From positions 1-64,000 of the forward strand of contig JALNQF010000019.1 in the NCBI GenBank assembly GCA_028456385.1: 64,000 bases of DNA. Direction: 5' to 3'. The stretch is from Ophiosphaerella korrae. Lineage: Eukaryota; Ascomycota; Dothideomycetes; Pleosporales; Phaeosphaeriaceae. Every line of letters starts with the position of its first letter. Positions within the stretch are counted from its first letter, which is position 1. The notes under the pieces are model-generated. The model did not search any database. It was not told where the DNA came from and was given only the letters and a program-made list of their open reading frames with translations. A program made the position numbers and the translations under genes. Shown in pieces: positions 1 to 10,336 of the stretch.

Positions 1-26
1 CCCCCCCCCCCCCCCCCCCCCCCCCC

Positions 27-77
<51 letters not shown>

Positions 78-78
78 A

Positions 79-110
<32 letters not shown>
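1..110. repeat. Poly-C tract at the window edge
   Basis: The first 110 bases are almost pure C, broken only by a T at 27 and AT at 78-79. It carries no telomeric repeat (no CCCTAA units). It is either a genuine long C/G homopolymer in an intron or intergenic stretch, or an assembly artefact at a contig end. It lies directly beyond a canonical splice donor of the flanking minus-strand gene, so it may be intronic. Confidence 0.9.
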
Positions 111-111
<1 letters not shown>

Positions 112-1011
112 ACCCCCCGAAGAGTTAACACGTACCTCTTCCTCCCCCTTGTCAAACACAGGCTCAACAACAAGTTTCCTCCCACTTTCCACAAACGCCC
201 AAACACACGCCAACAACTCGTCAGCACTACACTCGCCAACCACACCCCACCACTCCGCATGCCTTTCGTCGTCCTCAAACATGCTCCACCACTTCTCCTT
301 GTCCCGCTGGTACGCGACCTCCCTCCCCTGCTTACCCAGGTGCTCTCTGGCCCCCAAGCGCCGCCACAACCCGGCCCTTTCCTCGCCCAAGCAGCGCATG
401 TCCCTCGCCTCCATGAACCGCGAAACAAGCCAGTGCTCCAGCGCCACGCGTGCGCTGCAAAGAACCATCATCTCGCTTTCCACGCACGCAAACACCATCA
501 TGAGGCGTTGTACTGCGTCTCCTTGCAAGATCCCCCCGTGCCCCCCGTTTTGCGCGGGCGCAGGAACGAGGCTGGTGCGGAGGAGATCATGCTCTGTCAT
601 GATGAGGCTCCACATGCGGCCTTGTGGGCCTTGTGCTCCGATGGGTATGTGCAGGTCGTTGAATGCGCGGCCCAGGACGCCGAAGAGGGTTCTGGCTTCT
701 TGGCGGAAGCGCGTCCATGTATCTGTGCTTGTGCAGTGTGTGAGGTGGTTATACTCGAGACGCATAGGGTAGGACCATACGGTGCGGCCGAGGGTGGCGG
801 TTTCGTCGGGGGTGAGGTGGGTGGGGGAGGCGTGGAGGGACCATGAGGGGGTGGGGAGGGAAGGCGAGAGGTGGATGGGGATGGAGGGGCAGAATTGTTG
901 GAGGGTTGCGTGGAGGATTTGGAGAGGGGTGATGGGGTGTGTGGATGGGGTGAGGATGTCAGTGCGGCCAAGGAGGGTGAGGGGGATTTGGAGGCGGAGG
1001 GTTGCGTCCAT
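112..1011 (-). CDS. Hypothetical protein, 3' end missing (left-edge gene)
   Basis: The minus-strand frame is open without a stop from an ATG at 1011 to the window edge, about 300 codons, so the stop or further exons lie outside the window. A canonical donor (GTACGT) sits at 130-135 after a Lys-Gly-Glu-Glu-Glu stretch, so the first exon probably ends at 136 and the rest of this frame is intron running into poly-G. The visible protein is about 290 residues with a Pro/Thr/Leu-rich start and a charged, Trp-rich, helical-looking second half. I recognise no domain. The frame is open upstream of 1011 for some distance, so the start could be earlier. Overlapping plus-strand frames here are shadows. 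Confidence 0.5.
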
Positions 1012-1397
1012 GGTGGATGAGGTTGGGATGGGTTGACAGGTAGTTCGAGAATGGGATGGATGATGGATGGTGGATGGTGGAGGGTGTACTAGAGTCCGAA
1101 CAAAGGAAATGGGAAAGTCATGGCTGTGCTTTTGATGGGTTTGCTGAGAGACAAAAGAAGCTAGATGGAATGGTCATGTTTGGAGACAAAGCCAGCCGCC
1201 AAAGAAGTATCAGGGCTGCATGAATTTATATCCAATGCGATGGTATTTTTTACACTTACTATGCGAGATTAAGCACTCGCCGTACCTTGTCTATGCTGTC
1301 TTTTGCCACGCTCAAGATGTATAACATCAGAGTGGCACCCCTCTCAACAACGCCTTCTACTCCATTAATGCACCACCCTCACGGCCTGGGCCAGAGG
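1012..1397. other. Intergenic, 386 bp
   Basis: This is the putative promoter of the left-edge gene (minus) and the 3' flank of the Sec14-type gene (minus). Short GGATGG/TGGATGG repeats lie near 1050-1080. I see no coding sequence. Confidence 0.6.
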
Positions 1398-2560
1398 CTA
1401 GATTGCAGGGGCAGCGCCCGGTACAATAGCTGGGGCGGGAGCTGGCACAGGAGCTGGAGCTGGAGCTGGAGCTGGCGCTGGTGCAGCAGCGGGGTCAACA
1501 ACAGGAGGCGCCTGCTTGTTATCGACAGCATCGTCACTCTTCTTAGCCCACTTGGGCTCCGTCACCCACTGTGGATCCTCCCATGGACCCGCATCGCTAA
1601 GCGGACATCCACCAGGGCAATCACACAACCCACCAAGGTGCTTGGGCAGGTTCTCGGCAGGAATCTGAGCCAACAGATCCTTTTCGTATCCGCTTCCCAA
1701 GACGTGGATCTTTGCACTGGTGACAGGGTCAAGGAACTTCTTGACAACGCTGAAGACGCCAGAGAAGCCCCAGGGGGCGTTGATGATGTACATCTTGCCA
1801 AGGCGTTCAGGATAGTAGTTCTGGCTGATGGCAGACACGGCGCCTAGATAGCCGTACACAGAGGTGGCCTTGGCGATGCCGACGCCCTTGAGGTCCATGA
1901 TGGTGCACGAGGTTTCGAGGAGGTAGCCCACTTTGCGGGAGCAGGCGGGCAGACGAGGGTCGGCCATTTTTTCGTATTCGCAGACGAGGTTTTGGATCAT
2001 GCGCTCTTGCGAGGTGATTTTGCCGAGAGCGGTGAGGTCGACCTTGCCGAGCGATTCGATGTAGACGGGGCGGCCATCTTTGTCTGTCTTGTGGTAGTAC
2101 TGTGGGTAGTACTCGAACACTTCAGGCCGCTCCTTGTAGTCGAAGGTGCGCACGAGCTCTTCGACGCCGACGCCAGCGTACTCGGCCCGCCACTTCTCGC
2201 TGTCGATGAACCTGGCACGTGATCAGTACGGGCCCGGACGCCGTGTTTGGCCTGCATGTGCTGCTTACATCTTCTTGGAAAGCTCAACATTGAACTTGCG
2301 CGCACGGAGAAATCGCAGCTGGAGAGGGTTAGCTTATCGGAGACGGTTTCTGCGAGATGGCGTACCATGGTTAGTGTATCGAGGTTCTTGGTGTAGCCGG
2401 CCTGCTCCAGCGCACTCCGGAGCTGGAACACCTGGGCATCTTGCTCGGGCGTTGTGTGGCCAGGATGGCCGCTCTGGACGGTGGGGGAAATAGTGGGATA
2501 GTCGTAGTTGTCGTATTTGGGGTCGAGGGGCAGCTCCTTTGCTTCAGGGGCGGCGGCCAT
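1398..2560 (-). CDS. SEC14: Sec14-type phosphatidylinositol/phosphatidylcholine transfer protein
   Basis: Three exons: 2366-2560, 2269-2318 and 1398-2211. The introns start GTACGC and GTAAGC, and the first contains a GCTAACC branch site. The product is 352 residues. The N-terminal CRAL-TRIO_N helices run through exon 2 (LRFLRARKFN) and the lipid-binding CRAL-TRIO domain covers roughly residues 110-285, with GRPVYIESLG, TCIMDLKG-like and YYPERLGKMYIINAP motifs. In the family, Sec14 exchanges PI and PC at Golgi membranes and supports secretion. The last 35 or so residues are an Ala-Pro repeat encoded by (GGAGCT)n-like DNA, an unusual low-complexity tail beyond the usual length of about 300 residues. 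The start ATG was chosen because it precedes the conserved acidic N-terminus and a clean 5' region. Confidence 0.93.
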
Positions 2561-3351
2561 GGTGTGTGCTGTGTAGAGAAGAGAGTCACAGTCCTGTGTT
2601 CAGAGGGCGAGGTGAACTGGCGAAGTCAACAACAGGCGGTGGAGCACTTAGGGCCGTTGTCGAGGTGCGCGGACGTCAATGTTTTGACGAAGGCGGACTA
2701 GCACGAGGGAATCGTCGTCAAGCGAGCGGTGCGCCCCTCACCATCTGGGCCCCTGTCCCCAGCGAATGATCGCCCACAGTCGCCGCATGACGGCATCTTT
2801 GCCTGGGACATGGGCTGCACATGTACCCCCAGCAGCGAACTCTGGGAATCGCCATCGTTCCGTTGAAGAGCTATATATTTCATACACGAGAGGAAAAGTA
2901 CAAGCCAAAAAACAAACCCCTGCGAGTCCCTCAATAACAATCCAGCCAAATCCCCAAAACCCCCCGCACGTCGAGAAAAGAGCGTAGAGATCCATCCGGG
3001 CCAAGAAACAAAAGGCTATCCGCTAGGTACCGCCAGACCACGGAAATCTGCAAACATGATGTGAGATTCTTGTTACCTGCATGGCCCGTTCCTCCCAGAT
3101 GACATGGATGGTCAGATCGTGCATCTTCGGACTGGACGAGCTCCCTGCAAAAAAAAAAAAAAGAGAACTGTATCGCACGCAAAAGACATTCCTCAAAAAC
3201 CCCCTTTGACCCCAAAATTGGCAACATATAAAATCGTGACCAACCTAACACCGAGCAGATGATATCAGGAAACCACGCCCTACACCGGCTTATCAACAGC
3301 TTGTGGCCCCAAATCCTCCCTTTGGCCACCAAGCATGACTTGATCCCACTA
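2561..3351. other. Intergenic between SEC14 start and CCR4 end
   Basis: This 791 bp stretch holds the SEC14 promoter and CCR4 3' UTR. A 13-nt A run lies near 3150-3163. The short open frames on both strands lack domain content and I treat them as chance. Confidence 0.6.
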
Positions 3352-5677
3352 CTATGGTCTTTGGCCTCGTTCCCGGTTAGAGTTCGACCCAAAGTCAACT
3401 TCCGATATCTTCTTTTCTTTCCGTTGTCCCTTGACGATATATTGCGCATACAGTGCTACGTGGTCGCTAGGGAAATGGTAGTTGGGAAATCCTGGTACTC
3501 GTCGAAGATAGTCCTTGTCAATGTCGCCAAGGAGACCAACCACTTGGAGCGTGTTTGTCGAGTACCAGATGTAGTCCAGGACGCCTTGAAAGTGAGGGAC
3601 ATAGTTAGTGAATGCTAGCTCCCCGATCGCAGAGTAGCTGGATTTGAGGCTGAAGGGATGAGAGATACCGTCTCGGGTGAAATTGCCATACTTTCGACTC
3701 CCGAGGTCCTGGTGAGAGTGGGCTATTGTTCCTTGTGTGATAAGATCGTAGACACCCGAGTGGGGCACAGAGTTGAAATCACCGCATAGGAGAACCGGAA
3801 TTTGTGCACCGTCTGAATATTCCTTTGAGGGACCTGGTTCCTGCATTGGCTCTGCTTCCTTTCCGTCTTCGCTATCGCCATTTATAAAACGATAGACTGC
3901 CTTATCCTTGCAAGGGGGGAACTTGGCCCACTTGGTAGCAAACTTTGAGATGCCCTCCATGAGAATTGCAACCTGCACAACTTTGACGTCGGTGAAGGCC
4001 GGATTCCAGAAGACGTGGGCAGTGCCAACGATAAACCGCGACCCTGTCACCCGGTTCTCCAAGAAAGCAACAACACCGATATCATCTCGCGGCATGACGC
4101 GGTTGAAGATGTCGTGTTCGCCTTTCATATCAGGTCTGTTAATGGCAGTATTGGCAAAGTCGATGAGCTGCTTGTCTAGCAGAATGTATCTGCGACGATT
4201 AGTAACCACAAATGTGTCAACTATGCAGGGAAACTCACTTGCTGTTCTTGTAGAAGATGGCACACCCATCGACAAGCTTCGCCTCTCTTTCTGCCATTGT
4301 TCGTGCCCTGGATTTTGGCCAGAAGACACCCTTGTAGTCGTCGTGTGCAAGTGACTCTCGGAAGTATTCATTAAAACTATCTTGGTCGATTTCCTGTAGG
4401 CAGACGATGTCGGCATCCCGCTGCCTTAGTTCGGCGAGGATGAGTTCTCTACGGGTTTCCCAGGCTAGAGCAGAACTTGGTGCGTATCCGTATTGTGACT
4501 GTGTGCAGTATTTGTCACAGAGAATGTTGTAACTCAGTGCTGAGATGGTTTCTTGCGTAGGTTCTTGAATCTCGTCGAGTACAATCCAGTCTCGCTCCGG
4601 CGGTGCCTCGGGGCCTGGGGCGGTTTCACGGAAATGTTTGATGAGTTCGGATGTGCCCTGTTCCATTATGATCTGCTTCATGTCGTCGGGTACTGGGTTA
4701 CCTTCGATGCCAAGCACTTCCAGTTGGTACAACGAGCCGAGTTCGTACGGAAGATTGGTTAATTGGTTGTCAAAGACGAGAAGTTGCTTCAGGTTTACGA
4801 GCATGCCGACTTCCGGAGGCAGATAGTGGAGGTTATTGAGAGAAAGGTCCAGGTGGGTCAGGTTTCTGAGCTGTCCAATGGTCTGATGAAGATACGAGAG
4901 CTTGTTAGAGTTAAGATACAGCTTGGTGAGAAAGGTATAGTTAAACAGAGTGTGCGTGATGACTTTGAGGTTTTGGCCGCCAAAGTCGAGAATGGTCCAA
5001 ATGTGGTTGTCCTTGCCATCCTCGGCGCGCGCAGGTCTATTGCGATCTTCCTTGTCGGCCTCCTTTTGCATGCCGTTCGTTGTGCCAGCTACGACGCTTT
5101 TGCTCACACTCGGGTGGATTCTGGCGTGCGAGTGCGACTGGGTCATTTCGCGCGCGACCTGAGCCATGCGCAGCTGCTCTGCCCAGTGCTCGGTTGGCGG
5201 CTTGTTGAGCGCGCTGTGCGCGCTGTTTGGAGTGCCGTTTTGGAGATGTGCGGGCGCAAAGTGAGGTTGAGCATTCGACATGCCGCCGCTTGAGATGTTG
5301 TGCTGGTGGTTGTATTGGCCTCCATGGGCGGCGGTGGTGTGGTCTTGGTGTTGTTGGTGGCCGTGCCCATGGTGTTGGTGGTTTTGGTTGTGCTGGAACG
5401 GCTTGCCCAGGTTCATCTGCATGCCATACGCCTGGTGGCCTGCCCGGCCGTTCATCATGACGCTGTGGCCCTGGTGAGCATGGCCCTGGTTGAACATGGT
5501 AAACTGCTGAGGGGACTGGCGCCCGGGCGATCGCGAGGGGGAGGGCGTGTCCGGGTTGGTGAAGGGCGTGCGGCCGCTAGTGTTTGTGGGCGAGCGTACG
5601 CGTGCGGGGAGGTTTCGGATGTTCTGCGGGTAGAAGGTCTGGTTGGCTCCCCTTGTGTACAGCGAGTAATCTGCCAT
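3352..5677 (-). CDS. CCR4: CCR4-NOT complex poly(A) deadenylase CCR4
   Basis: Two exons, 4239-5677 and 3352-4189, joined across a 49-bp intron (GTGAGT...CGCAG), give 758 residues. Residues 1-200 are Gln/His/Ser-rich with a (HQ)n stretch. Residues about 225-345 are leucine-rich repeats (LTKLYLNSNKLSYL, LTHLDLSLNNLHYLP). From about 380 an exonuclease-endonuclease-phosphatase domain follows (LSYNILCDKYC, CLQEID with the metal-binding Glu, LLCGDFNS, PSDHVAL). This is the full CCR4 arrangement: the LRR binds CAF1/NOT1 and the EEP domain removes 3' poly(A) from cytoplasmic mRNA. It also has roles in carbon-source-dependent transcription in yeast. All catalytic motifs are present. The 5' region up to 7192 is long and GC-rich. 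Confidence 0.97.
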
Positions 5678-7192
5678 CTACGGGAGTTGCAGCGCAAGCG
5701 ATGGAGAGTCCCGGGGGCGGCAGCGGTGGCTTAAGGTGAAAGCCCCGGGACGAGGGCGCGAGAGAGAGCGTCAGGTGGGTGGCAGGGGTCGGGCACGCGG
5801 TTTTCTTCTTCTGAACATGGGCGCCCGTACTACTCCTCGACATGAGCGTGCGCTAGAGACGGCGGCACGTGAATCGCATGTATCCACGGCCGTGGCTGGT
5901 GGTTGGCAGTGGTCGGATGGGATGGGCTGCGAGCGAGACGGCCGGGCTGCACGGGGCGGCGGGTGGTGGGCAGCAGCCTGTGGGCGCGCCAGAGTCAGTG
6001 GCCGCGGCGGTATAGACAGGGCGGGCAGCGGTGGTGGTGGGGGAGGGGGGAGGGGAGAGGGGGGAATGGAGCAGGTGGAGGAAGAATAAGACCAGAGCGG
6101 CGCGCACGTACAGCGCCGGGTGGTGGGGCAGGGTGCGGCGAGAGCAAGGTGGATGGACAGGTAGCCTCAATTGCGCCAGAAGAGCAGGCCGGAGGACCAA
6201 GGGCAAACGCTGGGAAGAATAGAGAGCGTAGGTGTGTAGTGATGCTGCTATGGCCGGTAAAGCTTCACGTCTGCATTGGGCAACCTCTTGGTTCCGCTGC
6301 GGTCACGTGGCCTTGGTTTGAAACGCGAAAAACAAGCATGGAACCTGGCCAGCTGGTTCTCCCCATGACCTGTCTACGCGTGCGCAGCAATCGGTTGGAC
6401 ACAGGCGAAGCAAACAATGCTGGGCTGCCACTAATTGCACCTCGCACGCGCATCCTCTGCAGCCTGTATTACTGTGCCTGCCCACCAAAGTACAGTACAG
6501 ACGGCATCTCACTACACACCCATGCAGCGGCTGGCTCCGCTCATGCAGCAGACGCCACCTCGAATCCAGAGCCCTCAGCCGGCTGGTTCGCGTGCCCAGC
6601 TCACCTATTAGTGTTGGAAATCTAGGGAGCCAGACACTGGCGGCCATGATTGGAAGCCCGTCGGTTCAATTGCACCCAACTCCTCACCTAAGCTGGGCCA
6701 ACCCTCAACCGGACCATGTACCTACTTAGACTGCCTGTCCTCTGTCCTCTGTCCTCCGCGATGCCAGCCCTCTCCCTCGGCCCCTCTGCTATCTGCTCCT
6801 CGCCTCTGCTGAGCTGCTGCACCCGTTGCCGGCCCCGTTCTGCCGTGCCTGCTGCTCGTCTATTTCTTGCATTCTGCTGACTCGCTTATCACTCGACTAG
6901 AGACTAGAGAGAAGGCCAATATCGACCGCCCGCCAAAAACAGTGGGGCCACTGTTGGACCATGGGGGACTGGCTGCTCGTCCGTACTTTCGGATGACGCT
7001 GAGGGCATGCTATCGTGCTAATCTGAAACCTAGTATCGCTACTCCGGCGGCAATGCTTGCAGCACGCCCATCCGTCCTAAAACCGCCGAAGCAAAGCAAT
7101 GGGACCTGACCACCACCGACGCCCTTGGTAGAACCATCTCTCGCGACTCCGCCTCTGCCGCCTCGCCAGCACCACGAGTCTCCGGCCTTCCA
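5678..7192. promoter_or_regulatory. Long divergent upstream region, CCR4 (minus) and methyltransferase (plus)
   Basis: About 1.5 kb separates two divergent starts. It contains G-rich and purine-biased stretches (5960-6090), pyrimidine-rich repeats of TCTGTCCTC near 6735-6760, and no convincing coding sequence. It probably holds both promoters and 5' UTRs. Short frames on either strand have no recognisable content. Confidence 0.5.
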
Positions 7193-8478
7193 ATGGACCC
7201 TGCCAGGGGCTCCATCTCCAGCGCCTCGACTACCCAGAGTGCCAGAGACGACATCGCAAACACGTCTGAGCCTTTCACCCTGCGCCATGGCCGTCGCTAC
7301 CTACGCAACGTGATGCAGTACCCTCTGCCATGCGACCTTCCTGAGCTGCAGCGCCAGAATCTGCAGACTCTCCTTGCCACCTCTATCTTCGGCCGAGCCC
7401 TGTGCTCTACGCCTTCGCCACAGAACCCTCCACGGCGTGTGCTAGAACTCGCCTGTGGTTCAGGCTACTTCTCTTCGCTCTGTCACGAGTATCTCGACAG
7501 CTTGGGCTTCGAAGATGTCTCCTTCACGGGCCTGGACATTGCCCCAGTAGCGGGGGACTTGCAGCGGCAGGGCATAGACTGGACATTTATACAACATGAC
7601 CTGCGCAAGTACGTATAATCGCCGTTCCTAGTTAAGTGTGGTCTTGCTAACTATGCCTCTCGCAGGTTCCCATTACCCTTTGACGACGACGAGTTTGACA
7701 TTGTCATCATGAAGGATCTGAGTATGGTTGTTCCACTCGGCGTGCCGTCGCAGCGAGTTCTCGACGAAGTAATACGAATCTTAAAATCTGGAGGGACCCT
7801 AGAAGTCTGGGAGACAGACCATATCATTCGATCTATCTTGCCCCATCCACTGCCGCCGCCAGGAAAAAATCCACATGAATATGCGTGCGCCGTGTCCACA
7901 GGGACGTATTCGATATCCCCCACAACGCCGTTTACCGAGGTACAGAACAAATATTTGCAAGATTCCAATATGTGGATCCAAGAAGCGCTAGATCGCCGAA
8001 AGCTGTCGCCAACACCATGCGCACGTATCTCGCAAATCCTGCTCCAAGAAACCGATACGCTCTATGAAGTTCAGAATCGCAGGGTAGCTATTCCACTTGG
8101 GGAGCTGCGCTGGGAGCGTGAGCAAGCGGGCGAACGGAACACAGCAAAGCGACGGGGAAGCGAAGCAGGCAAACTGAAAAAGGGAACTATGACTTTTGAT
8201 AGCGCTACGCTCACGGAAGAGCAAGCAGCCCTGCGTTACACAGCATTGCTAGTTGTCATTCAGATGATTGAGAGTCTTGAGCCGCTCCTAAAGGATGTTA
8301 GTGGCAAGAACCAAGAAGAGTGGCAAAGATGGTGGTAAGTCCTATGAAGTCGAAGGCAATTTCTTATAGCAAGCTGACACGACACAGGGGATCGATGATG
8401 ACGAATCTGCTGGAGCAAAAGGGTGCATCGAGCGGAGAATGTCTAGAAGTGGGTGTTTGGTGGTGTAAGAAAGTGTAA
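7193..8478 (+). CDS. SAM-dependent methyltransferase-like protein
   Basis: Three exons, 7193-7608, 7666-8334 and 8388-8478, with introns GTACGT...CGCAG and GTAAGT...CACAG, give 391 residues. Motif I of class I Rossmann methyltransferases is clear at about residues 83-92 (VLELACGSGYF), followed by an acidic motif II (FTGLDIAP) and a motif IV-like FDIVIMKDLS with a post-motif GGTLEVWETD. The C-terminal half is helical and matches the fungal-specific family of small-molecule or uncharacterised methyltransferases. The substrate cannot be told from sequence. Neighbours are mitochondrial genes, with no biosynthetic cluster around it. The stop in the short third exon depends on the second intron call. 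Confidence 0.82.
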
Positions 8479-8565
8479 AATCTCGCAGGCGTACCGTTGA
8501 TTTTGTGATATCCCGGCTCACCAAGGCCACTGTTGACTCTGATGCATGTGGAGGGTTCAACTATT

Positions 8566-8993
8566 CTATCGTATCGTATCGTATCGCTGACGCAGTGTGC
8601 GATACCGCTTCAGGTAGTACCTACGAACATTAGTGACAATGATGAAGCGCTCGACCAGACATACAGCGCTTCAATCTCTGCAAGAAACAGTTAGCACATG
8701 GACGTACAAGTCAGCAGCAATAGAAGCTAACCCTTTTTCACAAACTCTGCCCGCTGTATACCCTTCTTGATCTGCTCCTCGTCCGTCAAGTGCCGCTGGC
8801 TCGCAAACGCCCTATGCAGCCGCGTCCGATAGTACTTATAACCCTGGGGATATTCCCTACCCATAAACAACAACTCTATTCATTCAGCCAAAACGTCATA
8901 TAACGGTGAGCATATATATATATATATATATATATACATACCTTTGTACACGCGAATCACCTGGTTCCGCAGCGCAGGACTCGTCGAAGCCAT
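8566..8993 (-). CDS. ETFRF1/LYRM5-like LYR-motif mitochondrial protein
   Basis: Four exons: 8942-8993, 8732-8875, 8665-8677 (13 nt) and 8566-8620, with GTATGT, GTTAGC and GTATGT donors, give 87 residues in unbroken phase. The protein starts with [14 protein letters not shown], then [39 protein letters not shown] and [12 protein letters not shown]. This is the pattern of LYR-family electron-transfer-flavoprotein regulatory factor 1 (LYRM5), which in animals strips FAD from ETF in the matrix. The tail (YDTIR) is encoded by a (GATAC)n repeat. Intron 1 carries an AT microsatellite. Because every exon is short, the gene is invisible to simple ORF scans. The family call is from memory of the motif pattern. 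The function in fungi is inferred. Confidence 0.85.
8912..8936. repeat. AT dinucleotide microsatellite in intron 1 of the LYR gene
   Basis: An uninterrupted AT repeat of about 25 bp lies just inside the GTATGT donor of the ETFRF1-like gene, so length variation would change intron length only. Confidence 0.9.
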
Positions 8994-9234
8994 AGTTATG
9001 CCGACAAGTGTAATGTAGAGCGGTACAGTTAGGTTCAGAGCGAGCTAGACCCAAAACCAACACTGACGTAGGTAATGGCTAGCCTCGGCATCCGACCCAT
9101 TGCCCATTGCCCATTGCGCCATGGCCACACACACACACACATACACATGCATACCCACCTTTATCTATCAACCATCCTATTCTTCGCCAACGCACCATTT
9201 CGCAGATCCAAAGCGCTCTCCGACATATATCGCC
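8994..9234. promoter_or_regulatory. Short divergent promoter, LYR protein and thioesterase
   Basis: 241 bp separates the two start codons. It contains a CA microsatellite (about 9126-9141) and a triple ATTGCCC repeat near 9099-9113 (two copies contain CCCATTGCC, the reverse complement overlaps a GGCAATGGG). Both flanking products look mitochondrial. Confidence 0.5.
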
Positions 9235-10336
9235 ATGCGAGCACTTTTTGCGCGCTCACCGCTCTTGCATATGCAAGCTGTCTCGCGTGCTCATGTTCGA
9301 TTCCAGTCGGGCGAGGCGCATGCTGCGCTGAATCCGCGGTGGCTATCGGATGTCAAGACACGGATTGGGAAGTGCATCATGTTTGGCATTGGGCGTGAGC
9401 AGACGCAAGAAGCGGGGTCAATTTTGCAGGAGATTGCTGCGGATTGGAGGGAGCTTGTTGCTGGGAGTGAGGGGTTTTTGACGGGTAAGGCGTGGAGGGG
9501 GTTGTATCGGCAGGAAGTGGTGTGGGGGGAAATGGTAGGTTTCGTTGAGCGTCTATCTGTTTTGGATGTAGAGGCTAATATGGGGTTTTTGGTGTAGGAT
9601 AGCATGGTAAGACATGGGCGAGTTGCACGAATTATGATATGGTAGCTGATTGATTTCAAGGGTAGGATTTTGGGTTAGATGGTGATGATTAGAATGTGCT
9701 AATGGGTGGTAGGACACGTCAACAATGTTATGTACAACCGATACGCAGAGTCGGCTAGAGTCAATTGGACTCGCAACTTCGCGGCGAGCGACCCAGAGCA
9801 CGAAGCTCAGTGGATGGAGCTCATGACACCAAAGGGCGTTGGCCTTATCTTGCGAAGCATTACCACAAACTACAAGTTTGTAAGTGATGGTTATTGTGAA
9901 TTAGCGAACTCGCTAACGAGGAGCAAACTTTAAGCCGATGCAATGGCCTGATAGGTGAGTGAAGTATAAACTCAGGCAACGATGCTAGGCGGTGGTTGAC
10001 GTGCATGTTGGTAGGGTGACGGTGCTGCATAAGCTGAGGAGCAAGCCGCAACCAGATGCCGACCACTTCCTACTGGACGTGTTGATATTATCAGAACGAC
10101 ATCGTCGCCCCGCAGCGCGATGCGTAGAAGATATTGTTATATATGATTACAACAAGGCAAAGAAGAGCCCGCTAGCGCCTTTTATGGTTGCCAAGTTCAA
10201 AGAGGCATTTGATCTGCAAGAACAAGCAAGGGAAAAGCACAGTGCCAGGGTTAGAGGCTTGATGGAGCGCGTGCAGCGGTTGGAGAAGAGCAGCTGGGAC
10301 AGAGAAGACGCAATCGAAGACATGGGAAGTACATAG
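9235..10336 (+). CDS. Hotdog-fold (4HBT-type) acyl-CoA thioesterase-like protein, mitochondrial
   Basis: The start ATG at 9235 opens a basic, presumably mitochondrial presequence (MRALFARSPLLHMQ). Exons: 9235-9534, a tiny exon at 9598-9606 (Asp-Ser-Met), 9713-9879, 9935-9954 (20 nt) and 10015-10336. Exon 1 ends VVWGEM and the third exon opens GHVNNVMYNRYAESAR, so together they make the D-x-x-G-H-V-N-N hotdog active-site motif. The junction between the mini-exon and 9713 is one nucleotide out of phase with canonical sites. Using a 4-nt exon at 9603-9606 instead restores phase but loses the Asp. The C-terminal part (LILSERHRRP, coiled tail) is ordinary. It probably hydrolyses acyl-CoA or related thioesters. 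The exact substrate is unknown. Confidence 0.72.

Noticed and set aside
1..110. Telomere at the window start
   Set aside because: The tract is poly-C without the CCCTAA/TTAGGG unit of filamentous fungi.
149..846. Two long plus-strand frames near the left edge
   Set aside because: They overlap the longer uninterrupted minus-strand frame, have Cys/Arg/His-rich shadow composition and no recognisable content.
7193..10336. Secondary-metabolite cluster (methyltransferase plus thioesterase)
   Set aside because: No PKS, NRPS, terpene synthase or pathway regulator nearby. The thioesterase is a small mitochondrial hotdog protein and the neighbours are housekeeping genes.
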